The notes under the pieces are model-generated. The model did not search any database, was not told the origin of the DNA, and was given only the letters and a program-made list of their open reading frames with translations. This document shows, piece by piece, positions 9,421-18,306 of a stretch of 64,000 nt of DNA. The stretch lies in assembly GCA_021740745.1 (NCBI GenBank), contig JAIOZF010000003.1:1-64000 (forward strand), read 5' to 3'. Positions within the stretch are counted from its first letter, which is position 1. Each line of letters opens with the position of its first letter. The position numbers and the translations under genes are program-made. The DNA comes from Crocinitomicaceae bacterium. GTDB taxonomy: Bacteria > Bacteroidota > Bacteroidia > Flavobacteriales_D > Crocinitomicaceae.

Positions 9421-9452
9421 AAAAAACTCAGTGAAATCACTGAGTTTTTTTT
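9421..9452. terminator. bidirectional terminator between lpdA and the barrel gene
   Basis: A-rich and T-rich sides flank a perfect ACTCAGTGA/TCACTGAGT stem, giving a usable U-tract on both strands. It separates convergent genes. Confidence 0.85.
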
Positions 9453-9470
9453 GTGGGTTGATTTTTACAT

Positions 9471-10181
9471 TTATCTCCCAATACCAATCTTCACGCCCAT
9501 CGTTGCTGTAAATCGCACACCATGGTATGAATAACTGTCCCAAGAATAATCGTATTCTCCAGTTGAACCATTGTATTCATATTGCGCACGTGCAGTTTTG
9601 TGTACTTCCTGACAAAGTCCTAAACCTGCGAAAAAATCCATCGAAAAATGATCTGAATACCATCGTTGAACACCGACATTCATTGTGAACATTGCTTGGC
9701 CTTCACTTCCTTTTGAATCACTTAATATTCCAGAATAATCAGTTAATCCAAAATTGTATAAACGGTACTTAAAAACAGGGGAAACGTAAAAACCATTCAA
9801 GACTTTCATTCCATCCATTGGATAAAAGCGGTATGCAACAGAACCAAAAAAACCAGTCCCCGTAATCCGTGTAGCTCCTGGTCCTCCAAAAGGATCATTA
9901 TAATGATTCTCATTCACCGAAAAACCAATTTCAGAAATGGTTGGACCCAATTCAATTTCAACACTCGACATTTCATCAATTGTCTTTTCAAACCCAAGAT
10001 TAATTTCTCCTCTCAACATTTGTACTGGTGAAAACTTCATCACATAACTGTTATCTACAATTTTGTGATCTTTCGGTTCTTTTCTTGATCTTCCTTTTTC
10101 AACAATAACGATACGTTCTTCTTGCGAAGAAGCAATAAATGGAATAAATGCAAGCCCTAAAACAATTAATTTCTTCAACAT
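9471..10181 (-). CDS. putative outer-membrane beta-barrel protein
   Basis: A 236-residue exported protein of unknown function. The ATG at 10181 gives a clean signal peptide (MLKKLIVLGLAFIPFIASSQ); the open frame continues upstream to 10247 but that extension has no export signal. The mature part starts with a charged segment (EKGRSRKEPKDHK) and then alternates aromatic and polar residues in strand-like runs, with FYVSPVFKYRLYNF and a final GVRFTATMGVKIGIGR, typical of small barrels. It is the last gene of the minus-strand nuclease/nucleotidase operon, 49 nt after its neighbour. It could be cotranscribed or have its own promoter. Confidence 0.7.
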   Translation of the reverse strand: MLKKLIVLGLAFIPFIASSQEERIVIVEKGRSRKEPKDHKIVDNSYVMKFSPVQMLRGEINLGFEKTIDEMSSVEIELGPTISEIGFSVNENHYNDPFGGPGATRITGTGFFGSVAYRFYPMDGMKVLNGFYVSPVFKYRLYNFGLTDYSGILSDSKGSEGQAMFTMNVGVQRWYSDHFSMDFFAGLGLCQEVHKTARAQYEYNGSTGEYDYSWDSYSYHGVRFTATMGVKIGIGR

Positions 10182-10230
10182 ACTTTCTTTTTTAAGTATA
10201 ACGTTATGCTTTAATGCAAAGGTTGGGTAT

Positions 10231-11142
10231 TTATTGTATTTCGACAACTTGTTTACTGTTAAATCTTTTCATTTCAATGTCAAAATCAATTCTTCCCAAA
10301 TGAATTCCTCCCCAACCAACTTGATTTACAAGGACAATTTGACCCTCGCTATTCTTAACTTCAGTTGGTTTTTCCAAAAATGTATGTGTATGTCCACCAA
10401 TAATCAAATGGATGTTTTTAGTTGCAGCTGCCAATTTCAAATCTGAAATCTTATCACTTTCGTATTGATATCCTAAATGAGACAGACAAATAATTAAATC
10501 ACATCCTTTCTTTTTTAGTTCTAATGCTACCCGATTCGCAGAAGTAATTGGATCTAAATAAACAGTTTCACCGAATTTGTCATCTGGAACTAAGCCTTTC
10601 AATTCAACGCCAATTCCAAAAATCCCCACTTTTAATCCACCAATTTCCTTGATAAGTGAATCTTGTGTTTGGTTCTTAAGGATTGTTGCCGAAAAATCGT
10701 AATTGGAGCACAAAAATGGAAAGTCAGCGTATTCCTTTGCTTTGAGAAATCCATCCATTCCACCATCAAAGTCATGATTTCCCATCGTTGCCGCATCATA
10801 CCCCATTTTCGTCATGGCTTTCATTTCTATGACTCCACCAAACATATTGAAGTAAGGTGTCCCTTGAAAAATATCACCCGCATCTAACAAAAGCACATTT
10901 TCTTCCTCTGAGCGAATTTTTTGAATCAAATTAAAGCGATTTACAACTCCTCCCTTACCTGGAAATTTTGAATGATTGGCTGGAAAAGGTTCAATAGTTG
11001 AATGGGTATCATTCGTATGTAAAATAGTCAGTTGTTTGATTTTTCGCTTCTTCTCATGTGAAGTTTGAGCAATCAACGAAGGCGCAATTATGGTTGCCCC
11101 AGTGAGCAAAATTCCCTTTTGAACAAAACTTCTTCTTTTCAT
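10231..11142 (-). CDS. Tat-exported metallophosphatase: catalytic half of a split 5'-nucleotidase (UshA-like)
   Basis: A 303-residue protein starting MKRRSFVQKGILLTGATIIA, a twin-arginine signal (RRSFVQK). The metallophosphatase motifs are all present: LHTNDTHS (residues 41-48), LLDAGDIFQG (85-94), TMGNHDFDGG (119-128) and a late GGHTHTF. This is the two-metal catalytic domain of periplasmic 5'-nucleotidases, which release phosphate from nucleotides. The C-terminal substrate-binding domain is absent and is encoded by the adjacent gene at 11150-11860, 7 nt away. The two products presumably act together. The domain alone could also be a 2',3'-cyclic phosphodiesterase or UDP-sugar hydrolase. Confidence 0.9.
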   Translation of the reverse strand: MKRRSFVQKGILLTGATIIAPSLIAQTSHEKKRKIKQLTILHTNDTHSTIEPFPANHSKFPGKGGVVNRFNLIQKIRSEEENVLLLDAGDIFQGTPYFNMFGGVIEMKAMTKMGYDAATMGNHDFDGGMDGFLKAKEYADFPFLCSNYDFSATILKNQTQDSLIKEIGGLKVGIFGIGVELKGLVPDDKFGETVYLDPITSANRVALELKKKGCDLIICLSHLGYQYESDKISDLKLAAATKNIHLIIGGHTHTFLEKPTEVKNSEGQIVLVNQVGWGGIHLGRIDFDIEMKRFNSKQVVEIQ

Positions 11143-11149
11143 AGTAGAA

Positions 11150-11860
11150 TTAAAAATTCATTCGGTTTTCATTCACACTGATCAAGGTTCCTTGGTTTTT
11201 GGCTTCTTCCAACAAGGCATCTCTCAATAATTTTTGAGGATACATCACATCTACTCTTTTTTCAAAGAAACGCATGTTATCACCACCATTCATCAAATAA
11301 TCGGATGTAATAACCCAGAAGTGTGTTGATTCTTTTCGCATGCCATTAATTTCTAGGTTCGAAGCCTTCATTGTGGCATTGGAAATTGGTTCACCACCTT
11401 TTGTCATCAGGTAATCTTCAATATCCTTAAGCACTTCAATTGGTAATTTAACCCAAACCAGTTCGTTATCAAAAGGCATCAATTTGTAAATATCTCCTTT
11501 TGTTATTTCGCCTTTATTGAGTGTCGAACGAATACCACCTGTATTTAACAGACAAAAAGTAGGTTCGCTTAAACGCACATTGCGCGTTTGATTTACGAAA
11601 ATAGCGTCAGCCACCCAATTATTCAGGTTCCCCGAAGGTTTTCTAATTATAAAGAAATTGGTATCAGCAAGAGCTAATACTTCGCTCATTTCATTCTTTA
11701 CAGAGTCCTGATAAGGTTGAATTAGCGAATCTAGCGAGCTTGGACTTGCTCCATTGGATACGACATCAATACGCTCACTGCTTATGCGATAGGTTGAAAC
11801 AGAAGAGCAGGCCGTTAAGCCTGCTCCTGTAAGAATTATGTAAACGAAAAATCGAAACAT
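11150..11860 (-). CDS. lipoprotein with 5'-nucleotidase C-terminal domain
   Basis: A 236-residue lipoprotein with the lipobox LTAC at the end of its signal peptide (cysteine near residue 18). The body matches the 5'-nucleotidase C-terminal domain: NWVADAIF, LLNTGGIRSTLNKGEIT, then KLMPFDNELVWVKL and DYLMNGGDNMRFF. In UshA-type enzymes this domain binds the nucleobase and contributes to the substrate site. It is here a separate, membrane-tethered protein encoded just upstream, in transcription order, of the catalytic half. It sits 3 nt after the endonuclease gene, so it is surely in the same operon. Confidence 0.88.
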   Translation of the reverse strand: MFRFFVYIILTGAGLTACSSVSTYRISSERIDVVSNGASPSSLDSLIQPYQDSVKNEMSEVLALADTNFFIIRKPSGNLNNWVADAIFVNQTRNVRLSEPTFCLLNTGGIRSTLNKGEITKGDIYKLMPFDNELVWVKLPIEVLKDIEDYLMTKGGEPISNATMKASNLEINGMRKESTHFWVITSDYLMNGGDNMRFFEKRVDVMYPQKLLRDALLEEAKNQGTLISVNENRMNF

Positions 11861-11863
11861 GAT

Positions 11864-14131
11864 TTATTCGATAATCAACTTTCTTGTTGCTTCTCCATAA
11901 GGAGTTGAAACTTTGATTTGATAAACACCTTTTGAATAATCAGCAGCATTTAAAATCAAAACATCGTGATTTGTTGAAGCTTTTTGATCAACTACTTTAC
12001 CATTCATGTCAATGATTTCATATCCAGAAATAACAGTTCCATTTACTTGAACATAAATATTATTATTAGAAGGAACTGGGAAAACAGAAAGATTAGCATC
12101 TACTTTCTCTTCAATTGAAATTGAACAAGCATTGTATGAATTATCATCAATATTAACATGACAAGCAAAATCAACCGAGTCAATGAATGGATTTCTATTT
12201 CCTTGTAAATCAAATATGTATTCGTGACGTGCAATTTCATAATTATCTGGTAAATCTGCGTAATGCCAGTTCACAAGTGTTTGCGCATTTTGAACAGTCG
12301 AGCTAATGTTACCATTCAATGGAAAATTATAACATACAGCCATGTACATGATTGCGCGTGCGGCATTTCCTTTTTGAGCAGCTCTTGGTTCATAAACCAA
12401 TTGACTTCCATTATAACCTACAGATCCTTCTAAGTAAGTAAATTCGACTATACCAGTGATTTCATCCATTGGCAAATTACTTCTTGGTGAATTCGCTCCT
12501 TGCAAATTAGTTGGGTACAAATGATGCTGATCTGTGTATTCAGGTTCTTCGGGATTATCAGCAGGGAAAGATGGCATCCAAGAGTGACTGAATGTGTGCT
12601 CTCTACTATATCCTGTTGGTGTCCAATCGAAAGGATCGGTAAATACTTTTCTTTCACCTGAATATGCACAAGTAACGTAAGATTGTCCATTTGTCGTATC
12701 GCGTACTTCAAACTCATTCATCATTGTTTGCTTGTACATGAAGTATGTCAATTGAGTATGCGGATTAATTAAGGTTCTCAAATCAGTTACTAACGAAGTA
12801 GAAGCAGAAGAAATACCATTGTAGTAATTACCTATATTCTGACCTAAACTAGTCGTGTTTCCCGTTGCAGGAGCAGTGGTTTGGTAGTTTTCAAATCCAC
12901 CTTGACCATTAAAAGCATAAACTTTAAAGTAGTAATTCTGATTAGCGATTATTCCACGAGGCGTGAAACCAGTTCCAGCACCAACATAAGCAACACGAGC
13001 GTCACCAACAACATCACCTCTTAAATAAGAAGTCCCATCAACTGGAGCACCAGTAATTGCACTACCATTTTTCCATAAAACGATGTATTTCGTAGCTCCA
13101 ACACCTGCTGTGTATTGTCCAGAAAGTGTATAAGCCTCAATTACTGGGAAAGTTAATCCAGTTGGATTTGAAGTTGGTTCAGTAGCAAGGTTATTTGTTC
13201 CTACACCTTCTAAATTAATCACGAAAGGATTTTCATCAGCATCATTATTTCCGATAGAGATAGTTGCAAAACGAGAACCAGTTCCTGCTGGAGCGAAAGT
13301 AATAGTGTATGGATTTGAAGCGCCACCAACTACTGTAGAAGCATTAATTGTTGTTGAAAAATCTCCAGTGTTCGCGCCTGTAAAATTCGCGCCTGTTATA
13401 GATAAACTATTTGTTCCTAAATTCTGAATTGATACATTTAAGACACTTGCACCACCCACAAATAATGTTGAATTGTTTAAAACATTATTTCCATTCACAA
13501 GAACATTGATTTCTTTGTCTGGAGCAACATAAGCGACCAAATCATTTAAATCTCTTGGAATAATTTGGTAGTTAGCGTTGAATTGTCCTAACAATCCAGT
13601 AACTGTTAATGGTCCAGTTGGGATAGCTGTACCATCAATGTTTGTTGAACCATTGATTCGAACATCAAATGTATTTGTTCCATTCGTAATTTGCACTGTT
13701 GAATTCCCCGCAGCAAAGTTTCCAGTTTGAACAAATGTAACGTTCTGCATTTGTATCAACTTTGACTCATGAATCTCAGCAGCTGATAAAATTGGCAATT
13801 GTAAAGGCGTTGGAACAACTGTTGCAGCACCATGATTTGTAAATGAACTTACTGGCGACAATTCCAATAAACCACTAAACTCTAATAAAGTACCTGTTAC
13901 AGTAATAGAATCATAGCGTTGAACGCTACTAAGTGTTGCACTAAAAGCTGCCAATCCGCCAGTCGCGTCTTGCAAATAACGAATGTTTCCAAGTTCGGAT
14001 CCGTTGGTTACCACACCTTTAATAGTTACAGTTTGACCAACCCCTAACGCACGAGCATCGGCAATTGTTGCTTGGGCTTGAGCGTATAATCCCGAAACCA
14101 ATCCAAGTGTTAAAAATAGAATTCTTTTCAT
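11864..14131 (-). CDS. T9SS-secreted endonuclease I with OB-fold, HYDIN-like and Fn3-like domains
   Basis: A 755-residue multidomain secreted protein. In order: signal peptide (MKRILFLTLGLVSGLYAQAQ), an OB-fold-like region (about 20-190), a choice-of-anchor/HYDIN-type Ig domain (about 205-310; SLSITGANFTGANTGDFST and YTITFAPAGTG), a fibronectin III-like segment (about 320-430), an endonuclease I (NucM/EndA) domain (about 440-665), and a type A sorting domain ending KGVYQIKVSTPYGEATRKLI. Diagnostic nuclease motifs are SREHTFSHSW and TDQHHLYPTNLQGANSPRSN. Endonuclease I enzymes cut DNA and RNA non-specifically, so this is probably a surface or released nuclease. It lies in an operon with a TonB receptor and nucleotidase genes. 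Confidence 0.92.
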   Translation of the reverse strand: MKRILFLTLGLVSGLYAQAQATIADARALGVGQTVTIKGVVTNGSELGNIRYLQDATGGLAAFSATLSSVQRYDSITVTGTLLEFSGLLELSPVSSFTNHGAATVVPTPLQLPILSAAEIHESKLIQMQNVTFVQTGNFAAGNSTVQITNGTNTFDVRINGSTNIDGTAIPTGPLTVTGLLGQFNANYQIIPRDLNDLVAYVAPDKEINVLVNGNNVLNNSTLFVGGASVLNVSIQNLGTNSLSITGANFTGANTGDFSTTINASTVVGGASNPYTITFAPAGTGSRFATISIGNNDADENPFVINLEGVGTNNLATEPTSNPTGLTFPVIEAYTLSGQYTAGVGATKYIVLWKNGSAITGAPVDGTSYLRGDVVGDARVAYVGAGTGFTPRGIIANQNYYFKVYAFNGQGGFENYQTTAPATGNTTSLGQNIGNYYNGISSASTSLVTDLRTLINPHTQLTYFMYKQTMMNEFEVRDTTNGQSYVTCAYSGERKVFTDPFDWTPTGYSREHTFSHSWMPSFPADNPEEPEYTDQHHLYPTNLQGANSPRSNLPMDEITGIVEFTYLEGSVGYNGSQLVYEPRAAQKGNAARAIMYMAVCYNFPLNGNISSTVQNAQTLVNWHYADLPDNYEIARHEYIFDLQGNRNPFIDSVDFACHVNIDDNSYNACSISIEEKVDANLSVFPVPSNNNIYVQVNGTVISGYEIIDMNGKVVDQKASTNHDVLILNAADYSKGVYQIKVSTPYGEATRKLIIE

Positions 14132-14148
14132 TTTTATTTATTTATTTA

Positions 14149-16890
14149 TTAAAATTCAAAACCTACGGAAACATTAAAGGTTGTACCCTGACCAAAAAAT
14201 ACACTTGCAGAATTAGCATCAAAATTTTCAGAACCATCTTGATGACCATTATTACGAGCATCCGAAATATACAAAGCATTTAATGCATTAAACACATTTC
14301 CTTTAAAATTCAATGCGCTATTTTCAAATTTAACTCTATATCCAGCATGAATAGACATTAAACCGTAAGACGGTATTTTCCATGATTCTTTTCCTCCATT
14401 CGCTCCAGTTAAACTGAAGGGATCAAATGAACTGTAATAACGATCAAAGAATGTGTACTTCACTTTCACATATCCATTTTTAATGAAAGACCATCTCAAA
14501 CTTCCTGCATAAGTTGACTGTGCCGCATCTCCTACATGCACACCTTTAGCATCAAACGTAAACTTTGTTCCTAATACATCAATTGTTTCTGAAGATTGCC
14601 AAGTCCAATCACCTACAGATGCCATTGCCTCTAGAACGAGTGACTTATGAATATTCCATGCGACATCAACTTCTAATCCCATGTGCAATGCATCCATTCC
14701 ATTAATATTTGCACGAACAAATTCAGTTGGATCAAGAGGATTAGGTACATTCACTCCAAATGGGAACGGTTTATTATTCCAGTAGGTGAAATAACCATTT
14801 CCATTGATGCTTAATTTCTTCGAACGAAAACCGTAACCTACTTCCGTTGCATAAATAACTTCATTTAAAATTTCCACAAACATTGCATTTGTGTTATTAT
14901 CAATCACATTACTGAATTGTGGGGTACGTGACAAGTAACCAAGGTTTAAGAAGATATTCGAACGCTCAGTTAAATTAAAGTTTGCTCCGGCTTTCAGGGT
15001 AAAACCTGCCAAAAACTTCCAATCAGTTTGATTATAAATTAATTCTTCAGAATCAGTTGTATATGTATTACCGTTATAAGTTACCGTATCATCGTAACCA
15101 ACATAGATGATTGAGTCACCATCATGCAGTTCTTTCTTTCTGAAATAATCAACACCTTTATAGCCATTAACAACAGTAGAAACATTAACGAAAGATGTCC
15201 AACGTCCATATGAGTACTCTGCTTGACCAAAAGCACCCATCCATTGCATCATTCCATCGCGATCATTCTGATATGGTAAATCAGCACGAGCAATTTTATC
15301 TCCTACAACTTTCATTTCTGTAGGTGCATTTTGATCGGCGTCATTTACAAAGTAATCACCACCTAGTAGATCTGTAATAACCGTATAATGTTGACCTTTA
15401 TAATATCTATAGTCTAAACCTCCAGAAACTTTCCATTTTGAACTCACTTTATAGTCAAATTGTGAAAGTCCACCAACCCAAAAGTGGTTATTTACTGAAG
15501 CAGCTAATACCTGAGATGATTTTCGTTTGATTGAATCATAGGCGTAATCAACAGTAGAGTATGTATTCCCAAATAACGTCTTGTATCTATTGTTGTAGAT
15601 AATTTGATCCCAATCTACCAAACCATCTTCATCGTAAAGAATTGTTGAAGATGAATTGTAATATTTTTCGCCACCACCGCGACCAATTGAAACGTAGGCC
15701 ATATTCGACCATGAAAATTTCTCATTTACTTTCCAGAAATCTTTCAATGTAATTTGCGGTTTGTGGTAATAGTTTCTTCTTTCGTTCAATACAGATTTTT
15801 CACCTGTAATTGAATCCGTCACCCATCCCCAATGCTGATTAAAGCGCGTCCCTTTGTTTCGAATGGCATCTAATTGACTTGCAGAAATACCGTTGTTTAA
15901 TGCATATGTTGAATCCCAATATTCAATCGGTTGGTTAAATGTTCGTTGACCATGTTGCTGCGGTGCACCAAAGCCGCTTAGGGAAAGTACGTGATTTTTG
16001 AATTTTTTCTGAATTTTCAAGTAGTAAAATCCACCTTGTGTGTTTAATCCATCAACCCAGCCATTTCCTTGTTTGTAAGAACCTGAGAAAAGCACACCCC
16101 ATCCATTCTTCAAAGTACCGGATTTATATGATAACGATGTTCTTAAAAAATTTCCAGTTCCATATTCTTGTTCAACGTTAATTTCTCTTTTCCCAGAAGT
16201 GTTTTCTGTAATAATATTCATTGTTCCTCCAACCGAAGGCATCGCTAACTTTGTAGCACCTATACCACGTTGAATTTGAATTTGTTGGGTAATTGCGTCT
16301 AATCCGAACCAGTTTGACCAATATACCCATCCATTTTCCATATCATTTACTGGAACACCGTCGATCATTACCCCAACATTTCGTTGATCGAAGCCACGGA
16401 TCGTAATTCGCGCATCTCCATCACCTCCACCTTGTTGTGTTGCATGAACACCCGGTTTTGAATTTAAAATCATTGGTAAATCTTGTGAACCTAGTTCTTC
16501 ATCTAACTCCTTTTTGCCAAGCGTTGAAACAGCGACTGGTGTTTTTCTATCTTGTGCAATGTTTCCAATTACTTTTACTTCATCTAACTCTTGACTTCCA
16601 CCAAGAATAATATCATAAGTATTAATTGGTTGATCAATTGTCAATTCGATACGCATCGTATCAAAAGACAACATTGCAACCGTAAGTGTGTAAGAACCAT
16701 AAGGCACTTTGTCGAATTTATAATTGCCATCAAAATCGGAAATCGCTCTCAAACTAGGATTCAATGCTATTTTAGCACCAACCACCGCTTGTTTCGTAAC
16801 ATTATCGACCACCTTTCCAGAAAGACTTCCTTCTTGAGCGTGTGTTGAACTTACAAATCCAGCAATTAAAAATAAAAACAAATACTTCAT
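14149..16890 (-). CDS. TonB-dependent outer-membrane receptor with carboxypeptidase-regulatory-like domain
   Basis: A 913-residue receptor. The ATG at 16890 gives the signal peptide MKYLFLFLIAGFVSSTHAQ. It is followed by a carboxypeptidase-regulatory-like beta-sandwich (GSLSGKVVDNVTKQAVVGAK; about 20-105), a plug domain (MILNSKPGVHATQQGGGDGD, ITIRGFDQRNVGVMIDGVPV) and a long barrel rich in aromatic strands ending TTFNVSVGFEF. No SusD partner is nearby, which argues against a glycan locus. The operon (LTD protein, nuclease, 5'-nucleotidase) suggests uptake of DNA breakdown products, which is an inference. The open frame extends to 16944, but only the inner start gives a signal peptide. Confidence 0.93.
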   Translation of the reverse strand: MKYLFLFLIAGFVSSTHAQEGSLSGKVVDNVTKQAVVGAKIALNPSLRAISDFDGNYKFDKVPYGSYTLTVAMLSFDTMRIELTIDQPINTYDIILGGSQELDEVKVIGNIAQDRKTPVAVSTLGKKELDEELGSQDLPMILNSKPGVHATQQGGGDGDARITIRGFDQRNVGVMIDGVPVNDMENGWVYWSNWFGLDAITQQIQIQRGIGATKLAMPSVGGTMNIITENTSGKREINVEQEYGTGNFLRTSLSYKSGTLKNGWGVLFSGSYKQGNGWVDGLNTQGGFYYLKIQKKFKNHVLSLSGFGAPQQHGQRTFNQPIEYWDSTYALNNGISASQLDAIRNKGTRFNQHWGWVTDSITGEKSVLNERRNYYHKPQITLKDFWKVNEKFSWSNMAYVSIGRGGGEKYYNSSSTILYDEDGLVDWDQIIYNNRYKTLFGNTYSTVDYAYDSIKRKSSQVLAASVNNHFWVGGLSQFDYKVSSKWKVSGGLDYRYYKGQHYTVITDLLGGDYFVNDADQNAPTEMKVVGDKIARADLPYQNDRDGMMQWMGAFGQAEYSYGRWTSFVNVSTVVNGYKGVDYFRKKELHDGDSIIYVGYDDTVTYNGNTYTTDSEELIYNQTDWKFLAGFTLKAGANFNLTERSNIFLNLGYLSRTPQFSNVIDNNTNAMFVEILNEVIYATEVGYGFRSKKLSINGNGYFTYWNNKPFPFGVNVPNPLDPTEFVRANINGMDALHMGLEVDVAWNIHKSLVLEAMASVGDWTWQSSETIDVLGTKFTFDAKGVHVGDAAQSTYAGSLRWSFIKNGYVKVKYTFFDRYYSSFDPFSLTGANGGKESWKIPSYGLMSIHAGYRVKFENSALNFKGNVFNALNALYISDARNNGHQDGSENFDANSASVFFGQGTTFNVSVGFEF

Positions 16891-16954
16891 ACCTTCATAC
16901 TGTATAAAAAGAGGCCGAATGGTAATTCGACCTCTGTTAATCAATTGGATTATC

Positions 16955-17953
16955 TTATTTAATAACTACTCTCTTAGACTGAGATAAACCATTTTTATCT
17001 GTCAGCTTCACAAAATAGACACCTTTATTATTTTCTAAATCAAGACTTAGCAAGGTTTTAGAAGAATTCTTCAATTCAATCACACGTTGTCCAAGTGCGT
17101 TAAATACTTCTACCGATACAATTTCTTCTGTATTTTTGATGTAAACGATTCCGTTTGAAGGATTTGGAAATAATTTAACTTCTTCTTTGTTCGCAATCGT
17201 TGAAATAGAAGCTGGAGCACAATTACAATTGTGAACACCTAATGAATTCCAGTTACCGTCCAAAATTGGATTTCCGCTGCTTCCAAAAAGAGTGTCACCA
17301 TTACTATCTAAGCGCACAACAACAGCCGGAATCGTATCATACTCAATCATCGGATTAAAGAATGAAATCAAAGGATTCGTAACTCCTTTTAAAACAGTTG
17401 CTTTTCTCAACATTGAATGATCTTCAGTAACAATGACACCTGCGCCCGTATATGGGAAAGAAGTCGACCAACCCGTTCCTGGATCTTCACCAATTTTACC
17501 AAAGATATCAACTGCTATCGAAGCTGGAATATTGCTCGTCGTTCCTTTCGCAAGAACTACAGCATCATTTCCATTCCAATAAAAAGCATTACATACTAGG
17601 TATTCTGGGCAATAAAAACCATCAGCTTTTACTTCCAATGAATCCCAAATTGGAGCATCTTGACCTGTACCATTTGGATCTCTTTGATCAATTACGGCTA
17701 CATAAGTACTGTAAGGAGCTATTGTTCCATTTAATTGGATAGCATTAGCTGACGTTGCACTTGTTGCACCATTTGAATAACGCGCAACGAAATACTGATT
17801 TAAATTAATTGGATTAGCGGTTGGATTATAAATTTCCAAGGCTTTGTTGTTTGACCATCCTTCAACATATTCAGAAATAAATAATTCAGAACAGTCTTGA
17901 GCAAAACCAAAACCACTAAACAAAGTAGCAATAAAAAGTAGACCTTTTTTCAT
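16955..17953 (-). CDS. T9SS-sorted lamin-tail-domain protein
   Basis: A 332-residue exported protein with a signal peptide (MKKGLLFIATLFSGFGFAQ), a lamin-tail-type beta-sandwich (about 22-190: CSELFISEYVEGWSNNKALE, IYNPTANPINLNQYFVARYS) and a type A sorting domain (KLFPNPSNGIVYIKN to GLSQSKRVVIK). Lamin-tail domains are found beside or fused to secreted nucleases such as ExeM-type enzymes. Here the domain is a separate secreted protein and the first gene of the nuclease operon, followed by the TonB receptor after 64 nt. Its exact job is unknown; substrate capture or surface display is plausible. Confidence 0.87.
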   Translation of the reverse strand: MKKGLLFIATLFSGFGFAQDCSELFISEYVEGWSNNKALEIYNPTANPINLNQYFVARYSNGATSATSANAIQLNGTIAPYSTYVAVIDQRDPNGTGQDAPIWDSLEVKADGFYCPEYLVCNAFYWNGNDAVVLAKGTTSNIPASIAVDIFGKIGEDPGTGWSTSFPYTGAGVIVTEDHSMLRKATVLKGVTNPLISFFNPMIEYDTIPAVVVRLDSNGDTLFGSSGNPILDGNWNSLGVHNCNCAPASISTIANKEEVKLFPNPSNGIVYIKNTEEIVSVEVFNALGQRVIELKNSSKTLLSLDLENNKGVYFVKLTDKNGLSQSKRVVIK

Positions 17954-18306
17954 ACGATTAAAAATTAAGAAATTGAAATTGATTAGAAACTTTGGGTATT
18001 GAGAAGAAAAAAGAACTTTTCTCCCATAATTTGATTGATTGCATAGTGACTACATTGTAATTAATACAGTCTCTTACGAACAATTGAATCATTTTATTTA
18101 TTCATTCCAAGTGTTTGTGAATCTTTATGGTTTCAGTCTAAGAAATCTTAGCATCAAGGGTTACATAAAGAAACTTTGTACAAATGTAAGTCATATTTTC
18201 TTTCAATTCTTTACGAAATTGTTAACATTAGAAAAAGGTTTTTCACCAAATCGAAATGATACGTTTAAACTATTCCTATTTTTATGGCTTAAATGAAAAA
18301 TATCCT
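17954..18306. promoter_or_regulatory. 353-nt divergent intergenic region between the nuclease operon and DPP IV
   Basis: AT-rich and without a convincing ORF. It holds a perfect palindrome CTAAGA-AA-TCTTAG at 18138-18151. A minus-strand TACATTTG at 18181-18188 matches the -7 consensus but would leave a 228-nt leader for the nuclease operon. It must contain promoters for both flanking transcripts; no Pho box or riboswitch was recognised. Confidence 0.4.

Noticed and set aside
10231-11860. The two 5'-nucleotidase halves as one frameshifted gene
   Set aside because: The C-terminal-domain gene is transcribed before the catalytic one, and each has its own export signal (lipobox versus twin-arginine), so they cannot come from a simple frameshift.
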